A stretch of 64,000 bases of DNA, taken from Candidatus Zixiibacteriota bacterium (GTDB lineage: Bacteria; Zixibacteria; MSB-5A5; GN15; FEB-12). Every line of letters begins with the position of its first letter. Position 1 is the stretch's first letter. Below are positions 36,098-45,593 of this stretch, piece by piece. The DNA lies in assembly GCA_022571985.1 (NCBI GenBank), contig JACZWU010000007.1, positions 151,986 to 215,985 on the forward strand, given 5' to 3'. A program made the position numbers and the translations under genes. Below the pieces are notes generated by a model. It ran no database searches. It had not been told where the DNA came from and worked only from the letters and a program-made list of their open reading frames with translations.

Positions 36098-36408
36098 CTA
36101 ACTCCCACGTTTCTGTAATACGCCAAACAATTCGGATAGGGTTTTGTCAAAACTAAGACGTAGTTTGTCTCATGTCAATGGCCATATACAAACAAATCCA
36201 AATCAGGGCTTGGAAAGGGACTAATCGCACTATATATTTGGTAATATAGATAATATCCTGAAGGGCTATTCTGGTTGCCCTAATACACAGCGTTGACAGA
36301 CCAATCTTTGCCAATATTCGGCGATTCGGGGTTTATCAATGCTTACTGCTCAAGAATCATCAGTGGTTAGTTGATTTATCTGCGCTGAATCAGTGAAAGG
36401 TTTTAGAT
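36098..36408. other. Intergenic region between divergent genes
   Basis: This 311-bp region separates the minus-strand cfa gene from the plus-strand dockerin protein. It should contain both promoters. A TTGACA occurs on the minus strand near 36145 without a good -10 partner. No hairpin or repeat stands out. Confidence 0.5.
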
Positions 36409-37317
36409 ATGAAAAAGAAACTCATTCTTTGCGTAGTTCTTGCCCTGGTACTTCAAACTACGACTTCAAAGGCTCAAGATTCAGGCGCTCCCGACAGTCT
36501 GAAAATGGTATTTATCATACCCCCCGTTACAGGGACAAATGTACCAGTGGTGGTCGAATGCTCTGTATTTGTAGATGCAGATACGCTCGCAGCACTTCAA
36601 TTTGGCTGGCAATGGGACAACCTGTCTTTGCAGATGGATAGCGCAAAAGCGTCGGCTGAATTCGATGCAATGAATATTGGCCCATTCTTTTTTCTTGGTA
36701 ATAGTTTAGCTACTACAAACGACAGTCAAGTTGCCATTGCCGCCGGCGTTTGTCTTTTTACTTGCTATACCCCTGCCGCAAGCTGGAGAAGGCTGGCTAC
36801 TTATTATATGACGATGGGCAGCTGGGATGCCAGCAGTACACTCTTGATCGACACCGTCCAGTTGTTGCCTCCATTTCATGCGACCGAATACTTATTCTAT
36901 CCTTTGGTGGGGGGTGTGAGTGGTCAACCGTATCAGCCAATCTGGGGTGGCCCAATAGGAGCTGGTTGTACTCCTGGAATTGATTCCGACAATGATGGTA
37001 TTGATGACTGCACAGACAACTGTCCGAACGACTTTAATCCTACTCAAGCAGACGCTGACAGCAATGGTGTTGGCGATGCTTGTTGTTGCATAGGCACCAG
37101 AGGTGATCTGAACGAAGATGGCGATGAAGCAAATATGTCAGATTTGACATATTTGGTGGACTTCATATTCAGAGGCAGTGGCGATCCTGGAGGATGCCCA
37201 AATGAGAGTGACGTCAACGGGGATGGTAATCAAGCAGATATTCTGGATTTGACATTTCTCGTCGACTTCATATTTAGAGACGGAGTACCTCCAGGACCTT
37301 GTTATGTGCCGAGTTAA
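36409..37317 (+). CDS. Secreted protein with TSP3-like and dockerin repeats
   Basis: A 302-residue protein with a signal peptide (about 1-22). An N-terminal domain (about 23-190) is closely related to the first domain of the large protein at 57341: both start GAPDS-KMVFI and share MTMGSW and IWGGP. A thrombospondin type 3-like calcium segment (DSDNDGIDDCTDNCPND) follows, then two dockerin-like loops (LNEDGDEANMSDLTYLVDF and DVNGDGNQADILDLTFLVDF). It is likely surface-bound or secreted. It lacks the C-terminal sorting module of its paralogue. Confidence 0.8.
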   Translation: MKKKLILCVVLALVLQTTTSKAQDSGAPDSLKMVFIIPPVTGTNVPVVVECSVFVDADTLAALQFGWQWDNLSLQMDSAKASAEFDAMNIGPFFFLGNSLATTNDSQVAIAAGVCLFTCYTPAASWRRLATYYMTMGSWDASSTLLIDTVQLLPPFHATEYLFYPLVGGVSGQPYQPIWGGPIGAGCTPGIDSDNDGIDDCTDNCPNDFNPTQADADSNGVGDACCCIGTRGDLNEDGDEANMSDLTYLVDFIFRGSGDPGGCPNESDVNGDGNQADILDLTFLVDFIFRDGVPPGPCYVPS

Positions 37318-37339
37318 AAACAACAGTGCACACTATCTG

Positions 37340-38368
37340 TTATTGAAGTGATATGACTACTTTCCCGATATGTTTTTGGGATTCTAAGTACTTATAAGCG
37401 TCAATAGTTTGCTCAAACGGAAAAAGCTTATCTATCCGGGGTTGGAGTTGATTTTTTTCGCAGAATCTGGCCAGAGCGTTTAATTCTTTGGTCGACTCCA
37501 TAAACATACCACGCAGAGAAATCTGTTTAGTAATAACATCAAAAAGTTTGAACTTGCTATAGGTGTCATCAAGAATTCCTATGATACCGATTCGGGCGCT
37601 GTAATTACAGGCCTTAATCGAACGCGCCAGCGTTTCACCACCGGCAATCTCTACTACAACATCGACACCGGCGCCATCTGTGATATCGCGCACTTGTTTG
37701 GGCCAGTCTTCATTTCGGTAATCTACTATATGCTTGATTCCAAGTCTTTCTTTGACCAGCTTTGCTTTTTGTTCGCTGGATGTCGTCAGAATAACCTTAG
37801 CTCCTGCCTCTTTAGCAATCTGAGCTCCGAAGATAGAAACACCGCCGGTGCCATGCACCAGTACCCATTCACCGGGTTGAACTTTGCCATGTGTCATAAC
37901 AGCCGCCCAGGCGGTCAGGCCGGCAATGGTCAGGGTGGAGCCTTCTTCAAATGACATATGCTCAGGCATTTTGACCAGCGCCGAAGCGGGGTAGACTAAC
38001 TTTTCGATTAAGACGCCATCGACGCCGAGACCGCCCACAAAAGTACGAATCTTTTGGGAGTTCATTTTGCCGGAGAGCCAGCTGCGAAAAGGGGAGTTGA
38101 TTACGTTGTCACCGGGTTTCAAGCCGGTAACTTTTGAGCCAACATCAAGAACCGTTCCGGACATATCGGAGCAGGCTATAATCGGCGGCTCGTAGCTGCC
38201 GCCGTAAAGGCCTTTGGCAACCAGCAAGTCGCGGTAATTGAGCGAGACTGCTTTGACTTCTACTAAAACATCATTGTCAGAGAGGGCAGCCGTTTCAGGT
38301 TTTTCTGTCAGAGCCAGATTGTCAATACCCTGGCCGTCCGTTACAATGCACTGGAGCTTATTGTTCAT
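37340..38368 (-). CDS. Quinone oxidoreductase-like zinc-binding dehydrogenase
   Basis: A 342-residue medium-chain dehydrogenase. The GroES-like N-terminal half contains SLNYRDLLVAKGLYGG and a GDNVINSPF loop; the nucleotide-binding half contains WVLVHGTGGVSIFGAQIAKE (GxGGVxxxxxQ) and ends with HIGKVVISL. The catalytic and structural zinc cysteines are not evident, which fits quinone oxidoreductase-like members using NADPH. Only five bases separate it from the dus gene upstream, so the two are co-transcribed. Confidence 0.85.
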   Translation of the reverse strand: MNNKLQCIVTDGQGIDNLALTEKPETAALSDNDVLVEVKAVSLNYRDLLVAKGLYGGSYEPPIIACSDMSGTVLDVGSKVTGLKPGDNVINSPFRSWLSGKMNSQKIRTFVGGLGVDGVLIEKLVYPASALVKMPEHMSFEEGSTLTIAGLTAWAAVMTHGKVQPGEWVLVHGTGGVSIFGAQIAKEAGAKVILTTSSEQKAKLVKERLGIKHIVDYRNEDWPKQVRDITDGAGVDVVVEIAGGETLARSIKACNYSARIGIIGILDDTYSKFKLFDVITKQISLRGMFMESTKELNALARFCEKNQLQPRIDKLFPFEQTIDAYKYLESQKHIGKVVISLQ

Positions 38369-38373
38369 AGTTC

Positions 38374-39399
38374 TTAAAGGTTCCTATTTTCGCTTTGTCC
38401 GAAGATCTGTTTAGCCGGGTGAGATTCCGAGTACATTTTGCGAAATCTCTCTATTCGGCTTTCGACATCGCTACTACTTTTGACATCTTCCATCATCACC
38501 CGCAGTTCTTTAGCGCCGTCAAAGCCGGTGGCGTAAGCCCTTAGATGTTTGATCATCACCGCAAAATTCTTTTTACTATCAAATACTGTTTCATAGAGCC
38601 TGCTGTGTTCTATCATAGCGCTGAGTCTCTGCTCTAAAGTTATACTTTCTCTTTTTTTGGTGCGGTCAAAAAGCCAGGGGAAGCCGTAGATTGCTCTGGC
38701 CATCATGACGCCGTCGATTCCGGTTTCTTCTATCATTTTGTCGGCCTGGTCAAGATCATCCAGATCTCCATTGGCCAATAGCAGCGTTTCAGTTTGTCGT
38801 GCAAGCTCTACAGCTTCGTGAACAGTTTCCCAGTGAGCTTCTACATTCGACATTTCTTTTTTGGTGCGCAGGTGCAAGGTTATAGCAGCCAGATTTGTTT
38901 CCAATAGATGCTCGACCCATTCCGCTATGGTAATCGAGTTGTAACCGATACGGGTTTTGACAGAGACCGGCAGGTCCCCGGCGCCTTCAATAGCAGCAGC
39001 GATTATTTCTTTACCCAGCTCAGGAGTATTAATAAGCGCCGCCCCTGAGCCGGTTTTGGTGACAGTCTTAACCGGGCAGCCCATATTAATATCAATGCCG
39101 TCAAATTTCAATTCCTGTGCGAACAGGGCAGACTTGTAAAAGTTTTCCGGCTTTTCTCCGAAGAGCTGGATGACAATCGGGCGTTCTATTTCATCATAAA
39201 TAAGATATTTCATCAGATTCGGCCGACCGGCAGAAGAGAGGCCGTCGCAGGAAACAAATTCGGTAAACATGACATCCGGCTTGCCATATTTGGCAATCAT
39301 ATAACGAAAAGCAGCATCGGTAACATCAGCCATGGGAGCCATAGCATAGACAGGCTTTTCAATATTATCCCAGAATCCTTTTATGATTTTTTTCTTCAT
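38374..39399 (-). CDS. tRNA-dihydrouridine synthase
   Basis: A 341-residue TIM-barrel flavoenzyme of the Dus family. It starts with VYAMAPMADVTDAAFRYMI and carries FDGIDINMGCPVKTVTKTG with the catalytic Cys. VKTRIGY and GVMMARAIYGFPWLF follow. It reduces uridines in the D-loop of tRNA. The family HGRTR segment is altered to HLRTKKEM, so substrate position may differ from DusB; the exact subtype cannot be assigned. Confidence 0.93.
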   Translation of the reverse strand: MKKKIIKGFWDNIEKPVYAMAPMADVTDAAFRYMIAKYGKPDVMFTEFVSCDGLSSAGRPNLMKYLIYDEIERPIVIQLFGEKPENFYKSALFAQELKFDGIDINMGCPVKTVTKTGSGAALINTPELGKEIIAAAIEGAGDLPVSVKTRIGYNSITIAEWVEHLLETNLAAITLHLRTKKEMSNVEAHWETVHEAVELARQTETLLLANGDLDDLDQADKMIEETGIDGVMMARAIYGFPWLFDRTKKRESITLEQRLSAMIEHSRLYETVFDSKKNFAVMIKHLRAYATGFDGAKELRVMMEDVKSSSDVESRIERFRKMYSESHPAKQIFGQSENRNL

Positions 39400-39451
39400 G
39401 GCAGTTGGGAATATAACAGGTTTTTGAGTAGAAAGAAAAAAAGAGAAAGTA

Positions 39452-40327
39452 TTAAAACGTTAGCCGGATCGAAAACAACTGCTTGACCTGCTGGGGAGTT
39501 GTGTAAGATAGTGGCGGAAAGTCAAAATCATTGAACGAATAGAACAGCTCAGCCATCAGGATTCCGGCTGCTGCACCAACAATTATGTCGGTCGGGAAAT
39601 GCTTGTAAGCATGTATTCTGGTCCAGCCGACAAAAGTCGCCCAGCTGAAAGCAGTGGCAGGTGAGACCCAGCTGTATTTATTGTATTTCCCGGGGGTCAT
39701 TTCATTTCTCATGATTGCGCGGATTCTCTTGTTTAAAAAAGTCATCGCGAAAAAAGCGCTTGAGGCGTGACCCGAAAAGAAAGAATTATGGTCGTAGGCA
39801 TGGTCGATATTGGTTCTCAGACCGGCCAGCTCCGGTTCAAGGCAGGGCAGCGGCCTCGGACGGGCGACTATGCCTTTGGTCAGGTCGGTTATTCCTTTAG
39901 TGGCAAGCAGTCCGGCGCCATAAAGAAAGAGATTCTGTGCAACGAGTTGACCTCTTTCTCTATCTCCGGACATCGGCCATTTTAAGTCTGCAGAAAGCAT
40001 AATCAGCGCTGCCGATACGGGTGTTACAGCCGAGCCTAATTCGCTATCCAAGAAATTTGTCTTGTCGATGCTGCAGTCTCCTCCCAGAAAGCGCTGAAGT
40101 TTCCGATCGAACAATATAGGGCCGCCTATCAGCGGAGTTTTGCTGCTGTCTAAATTTTTAACGTGATGACCAAGCACGAAAATACCAATCGTGCTGGCTG
40201 TAATAATACCGGCATCTTCGGCTGAGAGAAATCCACCTGCCTGTGACAGAGCAGGCAGACCAAGACAGAAGCATAATATAGCAGCGAGTTTTCTAATGGG
40301 CATGCTCGTAAATTTATAGCTTATCAT
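39452..40327 (-). CDS. PAP2 superfamily membrane phosphatase
   Basis: A 291-residue protein with a hydrophobic N-terminus and the PAP2 motifs in order: KGIVARPRP, FFSGHASSAFF, and WTRIHAYKHFPTDIIVGA. Members dephosphorylate phosphatidic acid, undecaprenyl pyrophosphate or similar lipids at the membrane. The start at 40327 is uncertain because neither it nor Met9 (40303) has a good ribosome site. It lies downstream of a group of envelope genes (40364-44780), suggesting a shared role in envelope lipids. Confidence 0.88.
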   Translation of the reverse strand: MISYKFTSMPIRKLAAILCFCLGLPALSQAGGFLSAEDAGIITASTIGIFVLGHHVKNLDSSKTPLIGGPILFDRKLQRFLGGDCSIDKTNFLDSELGSAVTPVSAALIMLSADLKWPMSGDRERGQLVAQNLFLYGAGLLATKGITDLTKGIVARPRPLPCLEPELAGLRTNIDHAYDHNSFFSGHASSAFFAMTFLNKRIRAIMRNEMTPGKYNKYSWVSPATAFSWATFVGWTRIHAYKHFPTDIIVGAAAGILMAELFYSFNDFDFPPLSYTTPQQVKQLFSIRLTF

Positions 40328-40363
40328 AGATACTAATACAATTAAATTTTTGTGAATTTGTTC

Positions 40364-41716
40364 CTATAGTTTTCTTAAAAGCAGATCCTGGTAGTTTATT
40401 TCAAGGTAGTCCAGGGCACGGAAAAAATGCCCGATTGTCATAAAGTATTCGTTTGAGCGCTCTGCCACGTCTTCGCGTATAGTCGCGGTAATGTTGGAAT
40501 AAAAATAATGCCCGGATTGAGTGTTTACTTCGACTATTTTGGGTTCGCCATCGTTTTCGATAAAAAACGCTCCGGCGGTTAAAATTGGTTCTCCGACAAA
40601 CAGAAAGGCATGATTGGCCCGGGCCGGCTTTTGACCGGTTTCAGCTTCAATGCGCTTTACTTCTTCTCTTAAAAGCTCACGGCCGAAGCGGATTTTGCCG
40701 GACATGCCGACCGCAAAGAAATATTCAGCTGTTTTTAGTGTATCAAACACTTCTTTGGTCAAGGTTCGCATATAGCTCATCTGGCCGCCGCGCTTGATGA
40801 ACTTTCTGAATTCTTGCTGCAAAAGCTGATATTCTTTGTTGGGGTAAGCAATGTCCGGCGCTTCGGATTTGAGTCTTTCCAGACCCGACTCAGTCGGCAC
40901 AAATGCCAAAATCTCGGACAGCTTTGAAGTTACTATTTCAGCGTGAGATTTGAGATAATCTTTATAGTTTTGATAGCCCTGTATTACATAATCAGGTGGC
41001 GCGGCGTAGAAATCGAAACTTTCTTCTAAGCCAAAATCGACAGCTTTCGGTTCGGGAGCGTCAAGATTGCCTTTGTCGATTTCATAAAGATATCCGGAAA
41101 CTGCGTTTGCATAATCTCTTAGTTTGTCCCGCCAAGATTCATCTTCATTCTTGATTAGTGTGCGTTTAGCCCAGAATAGCCAGCGAAACTGATTAATGGT
41201 TTGGAATAGAACATTGTATCTGTTATTATTAATTTGTAAGACAATAATTCGTCCATCATAAAATCTTACTGAAGGGCTCCTGTCATGCTTATCAAGTGGA
41301 AGACTTCCAAACCCGATTTCTCTTTTTTCCAATCTTTCAGCAAGACTTCTATTATCATGAAAAGGAGGATTTCCAATCCCTATTTCTATTTCACCTCCAA
41401 GAAATGAATGGTCAACTCTGGCAATTATTTCTTCAACGTCTTTTAAGAGCTGGAGATTAGGGCATATTACTCTAACACTTTCGAAAATCTGTTTTGGCAA
41501 ATGCTGCTTGCTTGGGTCTAACGGACCCATAACTATAAAACCATCTTCTTCGGGGAAAATTTCTCTTAGAGTGTTTTGAAGCTCAACATTCTGCAGTTCA
41601 ACATATTTTTGAAACGACTCTCCTGTGATCGGGTCTTTAGGACCGGCCAGTAGTGATGCACTAACCAACAGCCATAAAACAATCAGCGTCGCCAGAGTTT
41701 TATTAAGTCTAAACAT
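40364..41716 (-). CDS. Secreted protein of unknown function
   Basis: A 450-residue protein with a signal peptide (about 1-24, ending LLAG) and no membrane segment or family I recognise. It is mixed alpha/beta, rich in charged residues, with motifs such as HDRSPSVRFYDGRIIVLQIN and RANHAFLFVGEPILTAGAFF. AAGGA precedes ATG 41716. It lies 14 bases after the kinase-like lipoprotein gene, so the two are probably one transcription unit with the Omp85 gene. Confidence 0.7.
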   Translation of the reverse strand: MFRLNKTLATLIVLWLLVSASLLAGPKDPITGESFQKYVELQNVELQNTLREIFPEEDGFIVMGPLDPSKQHLPKQIFESVRVICPNLQLLKDVEEIIARVDHSFLGGEIEIGIGNPPFHDNRSLAERLEKREIGFGSLPLDKHDRSPSVRFYDGRIIVLQINNNRYNVLFQTINQFRWLFWAKRTLIKNEDESWRDKLRDYANAVSGYLYEIDKGNLDAPEPKAVDFGLEESFDFYAAPPDYVIQGYQNYKDYLKSHAEIVTSKLSEILAFVPTESGLERLKSEAPDIAYPNKEYQLLQQEFRKFIKRGGQMSYMRTLTKEVFDTLKTAEYFFAVGMSGKIRFGRELLREEVKRIEAETGQKPARANHAFLFVGEPILTAGAFFIENDGEPKIVEVNTQSGHYFYSNITATIREDVAERSNEYFMTIGHFFRALDYLEINYQDLLLRKL

Positions 41717-41730
41717 ATAGTCCTTGTGTT

Positions 41731-43467
41731 TTAGCTGCGGTGCTCAATGCCAACTAACTGAAAGCTGTTTTTATCAGGATGGTACCAGAGCCACAGCGCA
41801 GTATCTTTACTCCAGTAAGAATCACCGCGCTTAGTCGAAATTAAAATTTCGTAAAGATGGCTGCCGGAGTTCTCGACTTTTGGAGCACGGTAACTTTCGA
41901 TCAGCGTTTTGACATCTTCAGCAGATATGACAAACTGACTGCCGCCGAATTCTGCCGACTCAAGTTTCTGCAAGCGCTGGTATTTGACCGAATATTTATA
42001 CTGCGTCTCATCTTCAAGTTCAAAGCCGTGCCTGACTGACAGGTCTGTGAAATTAATGGAAATCGAACCGTCGCTGTTAGCAAAATCAAATTCGTCCAGC
42101 GGGTTTACTTTACTAAACCAATGACGGCCAATCTTCTGCTGACGCTCAAGTAGTGTCTTAAGCAGATACTTCTCTGCCTGAGCATCAGAATACTTGCCGG
42201 CTCTTACCAGAGCTCTTAAGTCTTCTTCGTCAAACGACATGACAATCTTTGCAGCCCAGAAAGCATCGGCATAGGTCATTTCTTCAAAGGCCGGATTGGG
42301 AAGAATCGGGTCGAATTTATTTGCCTGAAAAATCTGAGACTCAAAATAACCAATAGAGCGATGTTCAACCTCGCCACCTTTTTCCCATGACCATGTTTTC
42401 AGCCCCAGCGTCAGAGTGGAGACCAGCATATCTCGCAGGTCAACAAAGTTGGCGTAGCCTTTGATAGCCGGCTTGGGACCGTCGCCATCGGCGCCAAAAG
42501 TCGAGCCAAAATCTATCAGATAATGTTTCAGGAAATGCCGGCCGTCTTCCTCAATATAAGCATCAAGCGTATTCTGGTCTTTGGTGTCATAGTGATTTAC
42601 AAGCGACGCAAAAACATAGAGTGCCCGAAGTTCCCGCCGGTTCTCATGGCTGCACCAGTCGTTGGGGTCATCACGACGTTTGCCTGAGTAACTGAAAGAA
42701 CCTTTGATTTTTCCTTTTATAATTTTTGAGGCGAGCGAGCGGATGGTGCCATTTTCTTCTTTTTCCACATCGCTTAAAATTTTATCAAGATCAGCCCGGG
42801 TAAATTCCCGTTTGACTCCTTTTTCTTTTATTCTTGCGCCCGGCTTAATTTTTAGTTTCTCCGGACGCCAGTAGACAATTGTTTCTTCGGGAACGTTATA
42901 GCCGCAGGCGTGAAAATATCGCGAGGCCATGGCAGCTGCGGCAGTTGACATTTCAGGGTAGCCTTTAGGGTCAAATTTTATAATATACTGGTCACCTCTG
43001 GAATCTTCTATCCAGAACCCCGGTGTGGCACCGCCGACTTTTGGGCGAAATACTTCCCAGGCTCCTGACGTATCAGGGCCGTCACCAATTACCGGGCCTT
43101 GAAAAATTTCCTCAGGTGAAAGTTCAAACAGCCCGTGCCGGTTGGTAAACCAGGTGGAGTTCGGAACTTCGTCGAAACTGTTGATGTTATGCGACTCTAT
43201 TCTGTTTGATGATAAAATCCTGAAATTCCTCTCGACATTGATGCCCTGTCTTACCTGATCAAAGGCAGAGCGCTTAATCGAGGTCCAGGCCAGGCCGGGG
43301 TCGCGTCCTTCCGGTTCGGGGATATCTTTGCGGTCGGCGTCTTTCCAGTAGGGCATATCGGGCGTGATAGTTCGTCTGGCGGCACAGCCGGATAGTAGCG
43401 ACAACAGCAAAAGCAAAAGTCCTGTTACAATTATCAGCCGGCTGAATTTATCTCTCTTTTTCATCAT
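41731..43467 (-). CDS. Lipoprotein with protein-kinase-like motifs
   Basis: A 578-residue protein with a lipobox (LLSGC, Cys28). A conserved core shows a Lys-containing strand DQYIIKFDPKGYPE (K164), then HYDTKDQN at residues 292-299, matching the HxDxKxxN catalytic loop of kinases. LIDFGSTFG follows with D319-F-G. The order and spacing (K, D294, D319) resemble HipA, Fam20 or PI3K-like atypical kinases. No such activity is shown, and a lipid-anchored secreted kinase in bacteria is unusual. It is co-directional with an Omp85 protein (43476) and an unknown secreted protein. Alternative: a fold relative that binds another nucleotide or none. Confidence 0.75.
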   Translation of the reverse strand: MMKKRDKFSRLIIVTGLLLLLLSLLSGCAARRTITPDMPYWKDADRKDIPEPEGRDPGLAWTSIKRSAFDQVRQGINVERNFRILSSNRIESHNINSFDEVPNSTWFTNRHGLFELSPEEIFQGPVIGDGPDTSGAWEVFRPKVGGATPGFWIEDSRGDQYIIKFDPKGYPEMSTAAAAMASRYFHACGYNVPEETIVYWRPEKLKIKPGARIKEKGVKREFTRADLDKILSDVEKEENGTIRSLASKIIKGKIKGSFSYSGKRRDDPNDWCSHENRRELRALYVFASLVNHYDTKDQNTLDAYIEEDGRHFLKHYLIDFGSTFGADGDGPKPAIKGYANFVDLRDMLVSTLTLGLKTWSWEKGGEVEHRSIGYFESQIFQANKFDPILPNPAFEEMTYADAFWAAKIVMSFDEEDLRALVRAGKYSDAQAEKYLLKTLLERQQKIGRHWFSKVNPLDEFDFANSDGSISINFTDLSVRHGFELEDETQYKYSVKYQRLQKLESAEFGGSQFVISAEDVKTLIESYRAPKVENSGSHLYEILISTKRGDSYWSKDTALWLWYHPDKNSFQLVGIEHRS

Positions 43468-43475
43468 ATTTCCCT

Positions 43476-44780
43476 TTAGAAAGAATCGCTGAATTGAATT
43501 CTGAATCTGGTTTCTTCTTCACTTTTGGCCGCATAAAAACTCAAAATCAGATTATCAGTTTCCCAGGCTCTGAGCCCGCCACCGTATGAGTATTTCCAGT
43601 CGTGCCATTTGAATTGGTCTGTTAAGCTTTTGAAGACCCTGGCTTCATCGAGAAAAACAAAAGCATCAATCTTTTTCCAGATGGGGTATCTGTATTCGGC
43701 TGAAATCAGGGCCAGGTCGTTATCAACAAAGCGGAGCCTGGTATAACCCCGCAGAGTTTCGGCACCACCTAACGAAGGCTTTAAGTAAAACGGCATAGAC
43801 GATGTTTCATTGACAAGGTCAGTAGTTTGCGCCATTAGTCGAAGCGCCAGGGTACGTTTTCTGAAAATGTGAAAATACTGGCGGACATCCACCGTTACAG
43901 AAGTGTACTTAAAATTGTCGTTGTCTTCGGTGCTGGCATAGTAGAACAGAGAGATTATTTCTCTGCCGCCTGAAGTGGGCTGTCCTTTGTCATTGCGCCA
44001 GTCGTGGTCGATGGTGCCTCCGACAGATACAAGCCTGGTGCTGCGTGTTTCAGAAAAGCTTAATTTATGTATCTGCCTGATCGAATCGATATCACCAACA
44101 AGATTGGGGTCTTCGCCGTCGAAAATATTGTAGGCATCGTAGCCAACTCTAAAGTCTACCACCACCTTCGAACGTGCCTGCCACAGGAAACTTGAAGACA
44201 GCTGCGAATGTTCGGGATTAAAATTAGTCTCATTCTTTCTCAAGCTCAAATGACCGCTGCCAAAATACCTCTCCTGTGGTCGCTGGGTATATTGACCAAG
44301 CAATGTTATGCCTATCTTTTCACTCAAGAACTTTGGGGCTCTGTATCTGATTTTGAAACTCTGGTAATCGTTGACTGATAATGAAAATTTAATCTTAAAC
44401 CGTTCATCGACTGTAAATACATCTTTTGAAGTAAAAGCCAGGCCAAATTCTGCTCCCGAATTTCCTCCGGCGCCAAAGATTGGGTAGAAGCCCCAAACTC
44501 TGTCAAGTTCACCGGTTAAGGCCGCGATCTGGGCAGCCAGATGCCCGGCGTAGAGATCATCAATGACTACCTGTGAAATGCCTGTTAATATGTCGACCGG
44601 TACGTTAATTACAAACTGGGGAATAGTCCAGAGCGCCTGTCCGAAGCCCTTTTTTTCCGGGTAGGGCTCTCTCTCTTTGGTGGTATCAGGCGGCTCCGAT
44701 GCCAATGCGTTCGCGCTCGAAATTAGCAGCAACGCTAACACAAGCATCATTCTTGAAAGCAGATTTATACTTTTTAACAT
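43476..44780 (-). CDS. Omp85/BamA-family outer membrane protein
   Basis: A 434-residue protein with a signal peptide (about 1-27). Its C-terminal beta-barrel contains the family element GGAETLRGYTRLRF and ends FRIQFSDSF with a terminal aromatic residue, as in barrels folded by BAM. POTRA domains are not evident, so it resembles the short D15/surface antigen type rather than BamA itself. It is nine bases upstream of the kinase-like lipoprotein gene and probably its partner at the outer membrane. Its first five codons are duplicated at 54786-54800 beside the tRNA-Arg repeat. Confidence 0.85.
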   Translation of the reverse strand: MLKSINLLSRMMLVLALLLISSANALASEPPDTTKEREPYPEKKGFGQALWTIPQFVINVPVDILTGISQVVIDDLYAGHLAAQIAALTGELDRVWGFYPIFGAGGNSGAEFGLAFTSKDVFTVDERFKIKFSLSVNDYQSFKIRYRAPKFLSEKIGITLLGQYTQRPQERYFGSGHLSLRKNETNFNPEHSQLSSSFLWQARSKVVVDFRVGYDAYNIFDGEDPNLVGDIDSIRQIHKLSFSETRSTRLVSVGGTIDHDWRNDKGQPTSGGREIISLFYYASTEDNDNFKYTSVTVDVRQYFHIFRKRTLALRLMAQTTDLVNETSSMPFYLKPSLGGAETLRGYTRLRFVDNDLALISAEYRYPIWKKIDAFVFLDEARVFKSLTDQFKWHDWKYSYGGGLRAWETDNLILSFYAAKSEEETRFRIQFSDSF

Positions 44781-44967
44781 TAGCGGAATTTTCCTTTGTA
44801 ATGGGATTAGAACCTAAGCAATTATAAAGGCCTGGCAGGGGGATGTCAATTCGATTTTGGGCAGACTAAAAGGGAGCTTATACTCTCGAATTTTTCAAAA
44901 ATTGCTGTTCTTTGAATATTAAATACGCCCAGCAGGAGTCGAACCCGCAACCTTCTGATCCGTAGTC
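44770..44967 (+). repeat. Left flanking direct repeat of the island
   Basis: The last 50 bases (44918-44967) are identical to 54939-54988. Bases 44770-44880 also match 54800-54910 at roughly four in five positions. The stretch between is not alignable. It includes the start of the Omp85 gene and the tRNA-Arg 3' half. Confidence 0.85.
44924..44967 (-). other. 3' fragment of tRNA-Arg(ACG)
   Basis: The last 44 bases of tRNA-Arg, from the anticodon stem to the discriminator base, identical to the intact gene at 54945-55018. The 5' half is absent; the sequence changes abruptly after GTAGTC at 44967. This is the usual trace of integration at a tRNA 3' end. Confidence 0.85.
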
Positions 44968-45060
44968 CAGGACCCGGGTCAAAACTAGATGTGCTTGTAA
45001 TACAATCAGTTAACATTTCATAATTCCTTTCTTTTTCAACCAGTCTGGAGCCGTGATCTG

Positions 45061-45312
45061 CTACTGTACTGACCAGATTCCACGAGAAATTGAGGTTAGC
45101 TTCTTATTCTCTTTCTTGGCGATTGCATGCACTTGATGCCGCACTTTCTGGAACGGCCATTTCAGTTCTTTGACTATATTTCCAATCGAGAATTCTCCTG
45201 AGTTCATGGCTACATTGATGCGGTTCAGTTTCTCCGAGGCTTTAGTATTCATGGTTAGAGCTTTTCTGTTTTGAGTATTGGTCTGAATCACTATCGTTTT
45301 GGTTTCTGACAT
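45061..45312 (-). CDS. Small protein with winged-helix-like C-terminus
   Basis: An 83-residue protein. The C-terminal half (FSIGNIVKELKWPFQKVRHQ, then ISRGIWSVQ) looks like a small DNA-binding winged helix; the N-terminal half is polar. ATG 45312 has GGGAG eight bases upstream. No family is assigned. It is the first gene inside the left repeat of the island. Confidence 0.55.
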   Translation of the reverse strand: MSETKTIVIQTNTQNRKALTMNTKASEKLNRINVAMNSGEFSIGNIVKELKWPFQKVRHQVHAIAKKENKKLTSISRGIWSVQ

Positions 45313-45593
45313 CTTACTTACTCCCTTTCTGATTAATGATTTGTCACTTTCTTTCTTTGTTAATATCACAGCAGATGTTTGAGATGGCACGGGGTTTCTT
45401 TGCTTTTCAGACAGATTTTTGTGATTTTTTAGTATCGTATCTTAGTAGAATACTCGTTGAAATACATTGGTATTTGTCGGGTTCTGAGTTGGTGCCAAAC
45501 GGGACTCGGCTGGGTTTGTCTTTGAAGTGGTCTGGGTTAGAGTAGGCTGTGCCAACCTCACGAAACCCGTAAAGTCATATTTCAGCCCTGTAA

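Noticed and set aside
36120-36150. sigma-70 promoter for cfa
   Set aside because: TTGACA on the minus strand has no convincing -10 box at 16-18 bases.
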